In this document: piece after piece, positions 56,311 through 64,000 of the stretch
Numbering within the stretch: position 1 is the stretch's first letter
Layout: each line of letters starts with the position of its first letter
Assembly: GCF_005491705.1 (NCBI RefSeq)
Contig: NZ_CP028092.1
Span: 2,046,001 to 2,110,000, forward strand
DNA length: 64,000 nucleotides
Direction of reading: 5' to 3'
DNA from: Pontibacter sp. SGAir0037
GTDB taxonomy: Bacteria > Bacteroidota > Bacteroidia > Cytophagales > Hymenobacteraceae
Program-made: the position numbers and the translations under genes
Notes under the pieces: generated by a model
Database searches by the model: none
Told to the model about the DNA's origin: nothing
Seen by the model: only the letters and a program-made list of their open reading frames with translations

Positions 56311-58077
56311 TCAGGCTTCGTTTACGTTTGAACCCGACTGGGCAAGTTTGCTGTTCCGGTAGCCGTAACAGCCGTACACGAGTATTCCCAGCACCAGCCA
56401 GATCAGGAAGCGGCTCCAGTTAGTTATTCCGAGTTCGGTCATCAGGTACAGGTTGGTAAGCAACCCTAAAACCGGAATCAGCGATAGCCGGTGCCTGTAG
56501 GTGAGTACCGTCATCACCAGGGTTACTAAAATAAAACCTGCCAGGGGAAGTTTATGTGTCCATCCTTCCCGAGAGCTTACTCCACCAGCTTCTCCGGTCA
56601 AATTCAGAAAACCAGCGATTCCCACCGGATAGAAAGTCTGTAACAGTACCAGGAGCAGGAGCAGCAACAAAGGCAATACATATTTACCGTTGATATAAGG
56701 CACCCGAAATCCTTTACCGGCAACCGGGCTCTCCTGCTTTGAATCCTGTAACAGAATGCCTCCACACACCAGCACAAAGGCGAACAGCGTACCAATACTG
56801 GTTAAGTCCGTTACTTCCGTCAGGTTCATGAACAGGGCAGGTACTGCTACCACAAAGCCGGTTACTACCGTAGCAAAAGAAGGAGTTTTATGTTTGGGGT
56901 GAATGCGCGAGAAGGCTCTTGGCAACAAGCCATCGCGGCTCATGCTCATCCAGATACGTGGCTGCCCATATTGGAACACCAGCAGCACACTGGCCATCGC
57001 CACTACCGCACTTACAGCTATCATCCCGGCCATGGCAGGCATGTTTACCCTTGCAAATACAAAAGCCAGCGGATCGCCTACAGCCAGTTCGTGGTAAGGC
57101 ACCATGCCGGTTAGCACAAGGGCCAGCAGCACATACAGTATTGTACACACCACCAGCGTCAGCACCATGGCCAGCGGCAGGTCACGCTTCGGGTTCCGGC
57201 ATTCTTCCGCAGTAGTAGAGATGGCATCAAACCCGATATAGGCAAAGAAAACAGCCGAAACACCTTTCAGAATCCCCGATAGGCCATTGGGTGCGAAAGG
57301 ATGCCAGTTGGCAGGTTGTACATAAAAAGCCCCTACGGCAATAACCAGCAGAATGACAATGAGTTTCAGCAAAACCAGCAGGTTAGCCGCCCGCTTCGAT
57401 TCCTTTACTCCCACATATACCAGGTACGTAATCAGGGCGGTAATGCCCAGAGCAGGTATATCGGCAATAAGTTTTACACCAGCCAAAGCAGGAGCAGTTT
57501 GCCAGGCCTCGTATGCCATACGGGCAGCGGCCGGGATGTCTGTTAATGGCTGTCCGCCTGCCAGCAGGGCCGTTACTTCGGTATAACCGCGGGAGGCACT
57601 CAGGTAATCCATTGTCAGGTAAGCCGGAACAGGCAGCCCAACTCCATCCAGCAGCGCGGTAAAATAATCGGACCAGGAAATGGCTACGGCAATGTTCCCG
57701 ATGGCATACTCCATGAGCAGGTCCCAGCCAATAATCCAGGCAACAAGCTCGCCAAAAGAGGCATACGCATAGGTATAGGCGCTGCCCGCCACCGGTATAG
57801 TGGAGGCGAACTGGGCATAGCACAGGGCAGAGAAACCACAGGCAACGGCTGTAAAAATAAACAGCAGCGAAACACCCGGTCCCCCGGCCGCACTGGCGTT
57901 ACCAATCGTACTAAAAATACCCGCGCCTATAATCGCGGCCACACCAAAGGCCAGCAGGTCCCTGAGGCGCAGCGTACGTATCAGTTCATTTCCACCAGTA
58001 GCTTCCTCAGCGCTTATACTGGCTAAGACAGCCACTACCGATTTCCTTCTCCTGATATTGTGGAGTATATGTCGCAT
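56311..58077 (-). CDS. APC-superfamily amino acid permease (CAT-like, long form)
   Basis: This 588-residue transporter has the APC signature AAIIGAGIFSTIGNASAAGG (split) in helix 1, FASTIPVAGSAYTYAY, and GFDAISTTAEECRNPKRDLP. A loop of about 45 residues (YLSASRGYTEVTALLAGGQP and on) is longer than in the paralogue at 54231-55718. The C-terminal helices (NGKYVLPLLLLLLLVLLQTF) follow the usual 12-14 helix layout. It begins 32 bp after the YbhN-like gene, suggesting an operon DedA - YbhN-like - APC permease. The substrate is unknown. Confidence 0.92.
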   Translation of the reverse strand: MRHILHNIRRRKSVVAVLASISAEEATGGNELIRTLRLRDLLAFGVAAIIGAGIFSTIGNASAAGGPGVSLLFIFTAVACGFSALCYAQFASTIPVAGSAYTYAYASFGELVAWIIGWDLLMEYAIGNIAVAISWSDYFTALLDGVGLPVPAYLTMDYLSASRGYTEVTALLAGGQPLTDIPAAARMAYEAWQTAPALAGVKLIADIPALGITALITYLVYVGVKESKRAANLLVLLKLIVILLVIAVGAFYVQPANWHPFAPNGLSGILKGVSAVFFAYIGFDAISTTAEECRNPKRDLPLAMVLTLVVCTILYVLLALVLTGMVPYHELAVGDPLAFVFARVNMPAMAGMIAVSAVVAMASVLLVFQYGQPRIWMSMSRDGLLPRAFSRIHPKHKTPSFATVVTGFVVAVPALFMNLTEVTDLTSIGTLFAFVLVCGGILLQDSKQESPVAGKGFRVPYINGKYVLPLLLLLLLVLLQTFYPVGIAGFLNLTGEAGGVSSREGWTHKLPLAGFILVTLVMTVLTYRHRLSLIPVLGLLTNLYLMTELGITNWSRFLIWLVLGILVYGCYGYRNSKLAQSGSNVNEA

Positions 58078-58109
58078 TTTGTTGAATTACAGAGCTTATT
58101 TGTATTTTA

Positions 58110-59186
58110 TTAATCGACAGGCACTACCGCCTGATCTGCTTTGGTTCTGCTTTGGCTGAAAACACGGCTCGCCCACCGGGGGAAAACCAGCGCCCCCATC
58201 AAGAGGTAGAGGTAATAGGTAAGCAGCCGGTATAGCAGTACAATAATGGTGGTAAAACCTCCCAGGAACATGCCGAAAAATGCTGGAAAGGCTATTTCTG
58301 CCACACCGGCTGCCCCCGGTGTTACTGACATCATGAGCACTATTTTATAAATCAGGTTTCGGGAAAACAGCAGGATATGCTCCTGCAGATCAAGGTGGGT
58401 AAAGGCCGCTATAAGGCAACCGATAATGGCATAGCGGGCAGTCCATACAAAGGCGGTGGATATACCGGCACGCCACCAATAACCAGCTCCTTTACGGCGC
58501 AGGTGCTGCGAAGCGATCAGCAGTTCGTTTGCCTGGTTAAAAAGTATGAGCCGCCACCGCCGCAGCCACCCTGACCTGCTTAGCCGCAACAGCAACCTTT
58601 TTACGGCACGCGGGTTCAGGAGCAGCGCGTAAGCCATCAGAAAGGCATATACGGTCACCAGCAGGTAACTAACCGCAAAGGCAGTAGTTAAGCCTGCCTG
58701 TATGGCTTCCCCTACCGCATCGGCAGCAGGTACCACCCGATGTCCCACCATCACGAGTACCACCGGCACCGAAACGACGAAATACAGGTTATCAAGCATG
58801 GCTGTCACCATAACCTGGGCAATGGATTTGCCAAGCGGGATACGTTCCTTCATTAGCATAAAAGCGGCTACCGTGGAACCACCCACCACCGAAGGCAGTG
58901 CACAGGAGGCGAACTCCCAGAGCATGATTACGCTGAAACTCTGTCTCCAGGAAAGCGCCTGATCCGTTACGGAGCGGATGCGGTATACGTAACCAAAATC
59001 CCGTATGAAGAGAACAAGTAAGGTGATAGCAAGCCATAACGGGCTGGCCTGCCGGAGGATCTGCAACTGAGCAGGCTCGTAGTTGCGGTACAGCATGTAA
59101 GCGACTATGCCCAAACCCAGCAGCATAGGCAACAACACCTTCCTCAGGGAGAATTGCTCCTGTAGCTTTTGTTCGTTTAAAGCCAT
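58110..59186 (-). CDS. YbhN / lysylphosphatidylglycerol-synthase-TM (flippase-like) protein
   Basis: This 358-residue protein has about eight helices and family landmarks: LLVLFIRDFGYVYRIR, WEFASCALPSVVGGSTVAAF, and SVTPGAAGVAEIAF near the end. The family (UPF0104/LPG synthase TM) is thought to flip or modify lipids; no soluble synthase domain is attached here. It starts 22 bp after the DedA gene. DedA proteins recycle lipid carriers, so the two may act together on membrane lipids (inference). Confidence 0.85.
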   Translation of the reverse strand: MALNEQKLQEQFSLRKVLLPMLLGLGIVAYMLYRNYEPAQLQILRQASPLWLAITLLVLFIRDFGYVYRIRSVTDQALSWRQSFSVIMLWEFASCALPSVVGGSTVAAFMLMKERIPLGKSIAQVMVTAMLDNLYFVVSVPVVLVMVGHRVVPAADAVGEAIQAGLTTAFAVSYLLVTVYAFLMAYALLLNPRAVKRLLLRLSRSGWLRRWRLILFNQANELLIASQHLRRKGAGYWWRAGISTAFVWTARYAIIGCLIAAFTHLDLQEHILLFSRNLIYKIVLMMSVTPGAAGVAEIAFPAFFGMFLGGFTTIIVLLYRLLTYYLYLLMGALVFPRWASRVFSQSRTKADQAVVPVD

Positions 59187-59208
59187 TATTGTATTCGTGT
59201 CGGTTACT

Positions 59209-59871
59209 TTAAAGGCTCTTCTTAACTCCTAATCGCGACTTCAGGAAACCCAGCACCGGCGGTAGCATCGATAGCCCGATCATAGCCAAAATAAGCAGTG
59301 AGAAGTTGTTTTTGATGGCCGGGATGTTGCCAAACAGGTACCCTGCAATGGTAAAAAACAGCACCCAGACCAGGGCACCCGTTACATTGAAAATGAAAAA
59401 GCGCCTGAAATCCATTTTACCAATACCGGCCACAAACGGGGCAAACGTTCGGACAATAGGTACAAAACGGGCATAGATGATGGTACGCCCCCCGTATTTC
59501 ACATAGAACTGTTGTGTTTGTACTATGTGAGATCTTTTCAGAAACCAAAAATCACGCAGGTAGAACCGGCTGCCTAGCCTGGTACCCAGATAGTAATTGA
59601 CGGAGTCGCCCAGAATGGCGGCAATACACAGCAGCAACAGTAGCAAAGCCAGGTGTAGGCCCGAGGCAGGATTTGCGGCCAGTGCCCCAACCGCAAAGAG
59701 TAAGGAATCACCGGGCAGAAAGGGCGTCACCACCAAACCTGTTTCGCAGAAAATGATTAGAAATAGCACCAGGTAAAGCCAACCCTGGTAGGCTCCGGCA
59801 ATTTCTACCAGATGCCGGTCTATGTGCAGGATAAGATCCAGCACGTATTGAATAGATTCCATACGGGACAC
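59209..59871 (-). CDS. DedA-family membrane protein
   Basis: This 220-residue protein carries the DedA/SNARE-associated pattern: ETGLVVTPFLPGDSLLFAVG, GDSVNYYLGTRLG and YGGRTIIYARFVPIVRTFAPFVAG (split). It has four to five helices with two re-entrant segments. DedA proteins help return undecaprenyl-phosphate or phospholipids across the inner membrane. It heads a run of closely spaced minus-strand genes (YbhN-like, APC permease). Confidence 0.94.
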   Translation of the reverse strand: MSRMESIQYVLDLILHIDRHLVEIAGAYQGWLYLVLFLIIFCETGLVVTPFLPGDSLLFAVGALAANPASGLHLALLLLLLCIAAILGDSVNYYLGTRLGSRFYLRDFWFLKRSHIVQTQQFYVKYGGRTIIYARFVPIVRTFAPFVAGIGKMDFRRFFIFNVTGALVWVLFFTIAGYLFGNIPAIKNNFSLLILAMIGLSMLPPVLGFLKSRLGVKKSL

Positions 59872-59968
59872 TATGAAGCAAGAAAAAGAGACAAAGGCCA
59901 GTGTCGGCCTGTAACGCCCGCAGACCAGCGATGAGCATCAGGCCGGGCATCGGGAGGGGGAAAAGAGG

Positions 59969-60328
59969 CTATGGGCCTTTTGAGAGGATAGGGTCAGATG
60001 GGGAGAAGCGGTAATGAACAGGCGCCGCAGGGAGCGGAGCACTTTCCGGGCAAAGCGGGGCAAAGAGCTGCCTCAGCATAAAAACCATCAACCTGGCTTT
60101 AAACGCCTTGTCCGCCTGGCAGCCTTTCGGAGCTCCCACCTGGTTCATTTCCTGCACAACCATCCGTTGCGGAACAGGATCTGCCTCGCTAACAGAAGCT
60201 GCTGCAGAAGAAACAGGTGGCACATCGGCGGCAGCCATACCAGGTGTCATCACCTGCAAAAGCAAACAGATAACAAGGGCCAAAAGCCCCCATGGATGTA
60301 TACCCTTACCTTTACACTTTGCAGCCAT
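59969..60328 (-). CDS. Small exported hypothetical protein
   Basis: The start at 60328 gives 119 residues with a credible signal sequence (MAAKCKGKGIHPWGLLALVI...TPGMAAA). The mature part is short, with two cysteines and a C-terminal APVHYRFSPSDPILSKGP that has the look of conserved small Bacteroidota secreted proteins. A start 48 bp further upstream (60376) is also open. No function is known. The structured region at 60421-60520 would lie in its 5' leader. Confidence 0.45.
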   Translation of the reverse strand: MAAKCKGKGIHPWGLLALVICLLLQVMTPGMAAADVPPVSSAAASVSEADPVPQRMVVQEMNQVGAPKGCQADKAFKARLMVFMLRQLFAPLCPESAPLPAAPVHYRFSPSDPILSKGP

Positions 60329-60420
60329 ATAGCAAAGGTGACAGGTAAATGGAAATAAAACAACTGATACCGCCATATTAATTTTTATAACCCAATCTTT
60401 TTGGGAAAAGCCACTCTATA

Positions 60421-60520
60421 GGGCAGTTTCCTACTAGGCAAGGCGGCTCCGGGCTGAGCCCGCTACCACCGTTACCTCTCCAGTCGCCCCGCTGTGGCGT
60501 CTTCAGAAGAACAACTGCCT
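60421..60520. ncRNA. Possible structured leader RNA (riboswitch-like, class unresolved)
   Basis: The 382-bp spacer 60329-60710 holds a GC-rich, self-complementary stretch. GGCAGTT (60422-60428) can pair with AACTGCC (60513-60519), closing an arm that contains CGGGCTGAGCCCG. On the minus strand the 3' side reads GTAGGAAACTGCCC, faintly like a cobalamin B12 box, but the other conserved blocks are not clear. If real, it would be the leader of the small exported protein at 59969-60328. I could not match it to a known class. Confidence 0.25.
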
Positions 60521-60633
60521 TGTCTGTGATTCAATCTCAGGACCACAGCGCAAGTACAAAGGTTCAACGCCCACAAAAAGACCTGCTATTCATGCCCTTT
60601 CATGTATGTTAGCATAACCTCCCGGATATTCAA

Positions 60634-60759
60634 CGTAACTTCCTTCCTGTTCGGGAGCACAGGAAGGTGGACTATAGCACCTTATTACCTGTTGGCAGAT
60701 GTTCTGTCGGCTATACCACGGGTGTCGTTTTTCTCCTACTGAACAGGAAGGAAGTTACG
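60634..60759. repeat. Perfect 19-bp inverted repeat, 88 bp apart
   Basis: CGTAACTTCCTTCCTGTTC at 60634-60652 is the exact reverse complement of 60741-60759. The right arm lies in the last codons of the DUF4184 gene, the left arm beyond its stop. No transposase or target duplication was seen. It could form a long transcript-ending hairpin or be a MITE-like remnant. Confidence 0.5.
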
Positions 60760-61463
60760 AGGAGGCTGAAAAGCCCTGCAGCTATAAGCAAAATAGCCAG
60801 GTTCGACAGGGTCTGCAGCGGGTATCCGCTGCAGACCCTGAGGGACGCAGCGAGGGCTGCGACGAACGTGAACATGCTCCAGTACAGGATGCTGCCATTC
60901 TTTACCCCCTTCCTCCCCTCCGCTTTGGGAAGCCTCACCAAGGCCAGGAACACAAGCAGCAAGCCCGCCACAGAAGAACCGAGCTGCAATAGGTTAAACA
61001 ACTCCCAGCCGTGCCCCCCGATAGTAACTTTTTTTAAGAGGACAGGAAAAAGCTTCGTCCCTCTTCCGTCCAGGTGTGTAAAAGCGTCCCAGGCGATATG
61101 GGTGGCGCTACCTACGAGCACTGATCCCACTACAATAGCATAGCGTTGCCGAAAGTAGGTATGCCAGCTTCCTGGTCCAAGCCCTCTCAGCCTGACCCGC
61201 AGGAAAGCAGGCAGGTTTTCGACCAGCACATCCCGCACCACCCTATGAAACAAAAAGGCAAGCAACAGCCCCAGTGGCAGGTTAAAGTAAAAGATGCTCT
61301 GCCAGGTATGGCTATAGGCGTCAAAGGGGAAAGACCGTAGCCAAAGGAACTTTTCAAAGTCGGGAGCTATGCTTCCTATAACCAGTCCAGTCATAGACCG
61401 CCACCTTGCCGGGAAGACCTTGAAAGGTAAGATAGCGGCGGGGTGAGCGAAGGTGAACGGCAT
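60711..61463 (-). CDS. DUF4184 family membrane protein
   Basis: I choose the start at 61463 (250 residues, MPFTFAHPAAILPF), the conserved N-terminus of this family; the longer frame adds 41 unrelated residues. Five or so helices follow, with GSIAPDFEKFLW, YSHTWQSIFYFNLPLG and THIAWDAFTHLDG. The conserved histidine and aspartate residues resemble those of membrane-bound metal-dependent hydrolases (YdjM-like), so a hydrolase role is possible but unproven. A perfect 15-bp hairpin (60807-60840) lies inside the gene near its 3' end. Confidence 0.85.
   Translation of the reverse strand: MPFTFAHPAAILPFKVFPARWRSMTGLVIGSIAPDFEKFLWLRSFPFDAYSHTWQSIFYFNLPLGLLLAFLFHRVVRDVLVENLPAFLRVRLRGLGPGSWHTYFRQRYAIVVGSVLVGSATHIAWDAFTHLDGRGTKLFPVLLKKVTIGGHGWELFNLLQLGSSVAGLLLVFLALVRLPKAEGRKGVKNGSILYWSMFTFVAALAASLRVCSGYPLQTLSNLAILLIAAGLFSLLVTSFLFSRRKTTPVV
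60807..60840. repeat. Perfect 15-bp hairpin inside the DUF4184 gene
   Basis: CAGGGTCTGCAGCGG (60807-60821) pairs exactly with 60826-60840 across a 4-nt loop. It encodes VCSGYPLQTL near the protein C-terminus and sits 47 bp from the right arm of the inverted repeat at 60634-60759. Confidence 0.5.
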
Positions 61464-61693
61464 TTCGTTTGAGTTTGAGGTTAGTATTTGCCCTGCCGGA
61501 TTAGTCGCCCGGCAGGATTGCGAGCTAAAGCAAGATCGTTCCAATGGCTGCAAAAAATTACCAGCAACAGCCATTAACAGGAGCAAGTTTAAGTTTCCGG
61601 CTTCGACTCCGAACCTTATAATAGATTACAGATCGTTCAAGCCCCCAATATACGGCGGGAATGGAATAAAACTGTCCCGCACAATGCGCTGCC

Positions 61694-62650
61694 CTAGCCT
61701 TGGGTGATCAGCAGCGCCAGGTAAGTGAGATAGAGCGCCAGCAGCACCGCACCTTCCCACCTGGCCAGCTGCCTTCCTTTACCCGTGAAGACAAAGGCAA
61801 ACAGCAACAGACTGGCGGCGATGTTCACGACGATGTCCACGAATGAGCCGGAGTTGACCTGCAAGGGTGTGACCACGGTCGAGACACCCAGAATCAGGAA
61901 AATATTGAAGATGTTGGAGCCCACCACATTGCCGATGGCGATGTCCACTTTCCTTTTCCTAACCGCAACTACGGAGGTAGCCAGCTCGGGCAAAGAGGTT
62001 CCAATGGATACCACGGTCAGCCCGATGACCCTCTCCGAGAGTCCGAAAGCCTGGGCAATGCCTACGGCGCTTGTCACGATCAGCCTGCCGCCCAGTACCA
62101 GTCCCGCCAGCCCGAGCCCAATGTACAACGCGGCCTGCAGGTAGGTATAGTCCTTCGTATCCGTCCCCTCGTCGGTTGGGTTGCCCTGGGCTATCTTCAG
62201 GTTGTACACGAGGAAAATGGCGAAGAACAGCAGCAACAGCAGTCCCTCTGCCCTGGAGATGTAGCCTGCCTCCGAACTGTCCAAATACACATCACCTGCT
62301 GTAACCAGCACGGCGACAGCAGCAAGCAGGCTCAGCGGGATCTCCAGCCAGGTTGTATTGGTTTTCACCGTTAGCGGGTATATGAGGGAAGATATTCCCA
62401 GGATGGCCAGCACATTGAAGATATTGCTCCCCAAAACATTGCCCAGCACCATCTCGGTATTGTTCTCAACGGCTGCGAAGAGGTTTACCACCAGCTCGGG
62501 GGCCGATGTGCCGAAGGCAACGATCGTTAGCCCTATAACAATGTTGGGAATACCCAGCCTGGCGGCCAGGCTGGAGGAGGCATCGACAAGCTTGTCTGCA
62601 CCAAGTATAAGGCAGATAAACCCTGCCGCAAGGATTGCTATGTCTAACAT
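61694..62650 (-). CDS. Calcium/sodium antiporter (YrbG family)
   Basis: This 318-residue exchanger has ten helices in two inverted halves. Alpha-1 carries GTSAPEL and GNVLGSNIFN (about 47-82); alpha-2 carries GTSLPEL and GNVVGSNIFN (about 217-250). The paired acidic residues in these motifs bind Ca2+ and Na+. The acidic loop between halves (NPTDEGTDTKD) is short. It is a single gene with a TATATTTG -7 box 72 bp upstream. Confidence 0.94.
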   Translation of the reverse strand: MLDIAILAAGFICLILGADKLVDASSSLAARLGIPNIVIGLTIVAFGTSAPELVVNLFAAVENNTEMVLGNVLGSNIFNVLAILGISSLIYPLTVKTNTTWLEIPLSLLAAVAVLVTAGDVYLDSSEAGYISRAEGLLLLLFFAIFLVYNLKIAQGNPTDEGTDTKDYTYLQAALYIGLGLAGLVLGGRLIVTSAVGIAQAFGLSERVIGLTVVSIGTSLPELATSVVAVRKRKVDIAIGNVVGSNIFNIFLILGVSTVVTPLQVNSGSFVDIVVNIAASLLLFAFVFTGKGRQLARWEGAVLLALYLTYLALLITQG

Positions 62651-63274
62651 TTCTTCTGTTGTCTTGTCCAGTTGTAAAACCAGTGGTGAATGATCATGGA
62701 GCAGTATCAGGCATGAATTTGCAAATATACTTCTTTCGCGGATAATCGGAAGAAAGAGGCACTACCGGTGAATTACCAGGCTGACGCCGCAACCGCTTGC
62801 AGCTCCTTTGGCTGCAAAAGCTTGCTGTAGAGTACGTGAAAGATAAAACAAGTACCCATGACAGGTGACCTCCCCGAACAGAGAATCGCTGTAAAGCAGG
62901 TGTAATAAGCTATGGGTGCTCCGTTTTGTGCTATTTCAGCTTTATGGGTTAATTATAAGGCTATTACAGGCCTTTACCAGTACTTCAGTTCCCTACATGT
63001 ACCCGCATCGACGGCCACTATGGCCAGAACACCATGGCCTTTCACAAGAAACTGTCCCGTTGCTCCATTCGTATAAACGCCCGGTAAAAAGCTAAACAAG
63101 TTTTTGACTTACCAGCAAAGGGTGGTACTTCGGTATGGAGGTTCTTTACTTGTAGCCAACTATTATGTTTAATTAAAACAGTCAGCGGGCAATGTCACAG
63201 CATTGCTTGCAACAAGGATCTTTTTTCTTATCTTCGAGATTACTTAGTGACTCGCTATTTACTTTTAGACTAAG
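62651..63274. other. Intergenic region between antiporter and H-NOX genes (624 bp)
   Basis: The two flanking genes diverge. Apart from the -7 box for the antiporter at 62722-62729, no gene, repeat or terminator was recognised. TATGTTTA at 63164-63171 is one base off a -7 box for the H-NOX gene but lacks a -33 partner. Confidence 0.4.
62722..62729 (-). promoter_or_regulatory. Candidate -7 box TATATTTG for the Ca2+/Na+ antiporter
   Basis: On the minus strand the sequence reads TATATTTG, matching TAnnTTTG, 72 bp upstream of the start codon. No clear TTG is found at the -33 distance, so confidence is modest. Confidence 0.35.
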
Positions 63275-63298
63275 ATGCATACGCTTACCAACGACAGC

Positions 63299-63847
63299 AT
63301 GCACGGGTCCATCTTCTTGTTCCTGAAACGGTACGTAGAGAGCAGTATGGACTTCAGTGCCTGGCTTAACATACTGCACAGCGAGGGGCTGTCTCAGAGA
63401 GCAGACGAACCCTACCAGATGAACCAGGTGTACCCGATCAGCGAATTGTTTGCCATCATTACAGCTGCAGCCCGCCATCAGGGCGCTGCCTACGACAAGT
63501 TCCTAACAGATTTCGGAGAATTTCTGGTGCCTGACCTGCTGCTGGTCTTCAAGCGTTTCGTAAATCCTTCCTGGAAAACCTACGACACGCTTCTGAACAT
63601 CGGCTCCCACATGCACGGGGGAATCAAGCGAGAGAACGATAAAACCAACCCACCCCCGCTGCACGTAACGGCTGTCGGCCAGAAGCTCCTGATCATCGAC
63701 TATCACTCCAAGCGCAGGATGGCTGGCTTTGCCATCGGCATCATCAGGGGCCTCGCCGTGTATTTTCAGGAGGGGGACCTGGTTCGGGTGCAACCTACCA
63801 CAGAGCCCCATGCCGAGCGGGTGCAAATACGGGTGGAGTTCCTGTAG
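63299..63847 (+). CDS. Stand-alone H-NOX (heme NO-binding, HNOB) protein
   Basis: This 182-residue protein folds as an H-NOX domain. I choose the ATG at 63299 because it gives MHGSIFLFLKRYV, the family's usual opening; an ATG at 63275 adds eight residues. Counting from that longer start, the heme-binding YxSxR motif is Tyr143-Ser145-Arg147 (YHSKR) and the proximal ligand is probably His114 in SHMHGG, placed 11 residues before the conserved PPP. H-NOX proteins bind NO (or O2) through ferrous heme and regulate a partner kinase or cyclase. No partner is fused, and none lies upstream; the window ends 153 bp downstream, after a terminator, so the partner may be encoded elsewhere. Confidence 0.88.
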   Translation: MHGSIFLFLKRYVESSMDFSAWLNILHSEGLSQRADEPYQMNQVYPISELFAIITAAARHQGAAYDKFLTDFGEFLVPDLLLVFKRFVNPSWKTYDTLLNIGSHMHGGIKRENDKTNPPPLHVTAVGQKLLIIDYHSKRRMAGFAIGIIRGLAVYFQEGDLVRVQPTTEPHAERVQIRVEFL

Positions 63848-63861
63848 AGCAGCCGGGAAAG

Positions 63862-63900
63862 CGGGTCCTGCTGAGGCAATCAACAGGACCCCGTATTTTT
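63862..63900 (+). terminator. Rho-independent terminator after the H-NOX gene
   Basis: GGGTCCTG (63863-63870) pairs with CAGGACCC (63884-63891) across a 13-nt loop and is followed by CGTATTTTTG on the plus strand. This is a standard intrinsic terminator 15 bp after the stop codon, so the H-NOX gene is probably monocistronic. Confidence 0.75.
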
Positions 63901-64000
63901 GTTAGAAGGAAATGAAACGGGCTTCCCTTCGCCAGCAGGAGTACCCAACATTTTAAACAATGTAACCAAAGCTCCTGCTACACCTCATGCGCCACCCTTG

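Overview
The window looks like a chromosomal segment from a Bacteroidota bacterium, most likely Cytophagales (Pontibacter/Hymenobacter-like). The reasons are tandem SusC/SusD pairs, a hybrid two-component regulator (HTCS), Bacteroidota lipoboxes, TTG-N19-TAnnTTTG promoters, an ABC permease fused to an M1 peptidase, and start sites with little Shine-Dalgarno signal. The genus is an inference. No rRNA, tRNA, CRISPR array or intact mobile element was seen.

Positions 1-23.7 kb hold a xylan-utilisation locus, nearly all on the minus strand. In transcription order: HTCS regulator, a 0.9-kb control region, GH43, SusC/SusD pair 1, SusC/SusD pair 2, a DUF1735 surface lipoprotein, a GH10 protein carrying two inserted CBMs, a CE1-type esterase, a second control region, a compact GH10 xylanase, and a GH97 enzyme running off the left edge. 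The order SusC-SusD-SusC-SusD-lipoprotein-GH10(CBM) matches the conserved xus/xyn10A core known from Prevotella and Bacteroides. Two features stand out. The CBM-bearing GH10 has lost its acid/base Glu and several -1 subsite residues, while the small GH10 is intact. Both control regions carry arrays of ATGTWACAT 9-mers spaced 20-21 bp apart, which are candidate HTCS operators.

Positions 24.4-33.2 kb hold a second GH43 with a divergent GntR/UTRA regulator, then a mannose operon (class I mannose-6-phosphate isomerase, MFS sugar porter, GH92 alpha-mannosidase). This operon starts at a textbook Bacteroidota promoter with an 18-bp palindrome over the predicted transcription start. At 33.6-43 kb are a PA14/cytochrome c/beta-propeller lipoprotein, a 1302-residue multi-PAS/GAF orphan histidine kinase, and an RsbQ-like hydrolase paired with a PAS protein that has a histidine-kinase dimerisation segment but no ATPase domain. 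A 1.15-kb gap follows, with a small membrane-protein gene broken by one stop codon and other scraps.

Positions 44-50.6 kb carry an ABC ATPase plus permease-M1 peptidase fusion, divergent from a LytS/LytTR two-component pair. From 50.7 to 62.7 kb lie transport and envelope genes: Kup, an MBOAT acyltransferase, two APC permeases, a YbhN-like flippase-domain protein, DedA, DUF4184, a Ca2+/Na+ antiporter and two small secreted hypothetical proteins. A stand-alone H-NOX (heme NO-binding) gene with its own terminator closes the window. Long perfect hairpins mark several operon ends.
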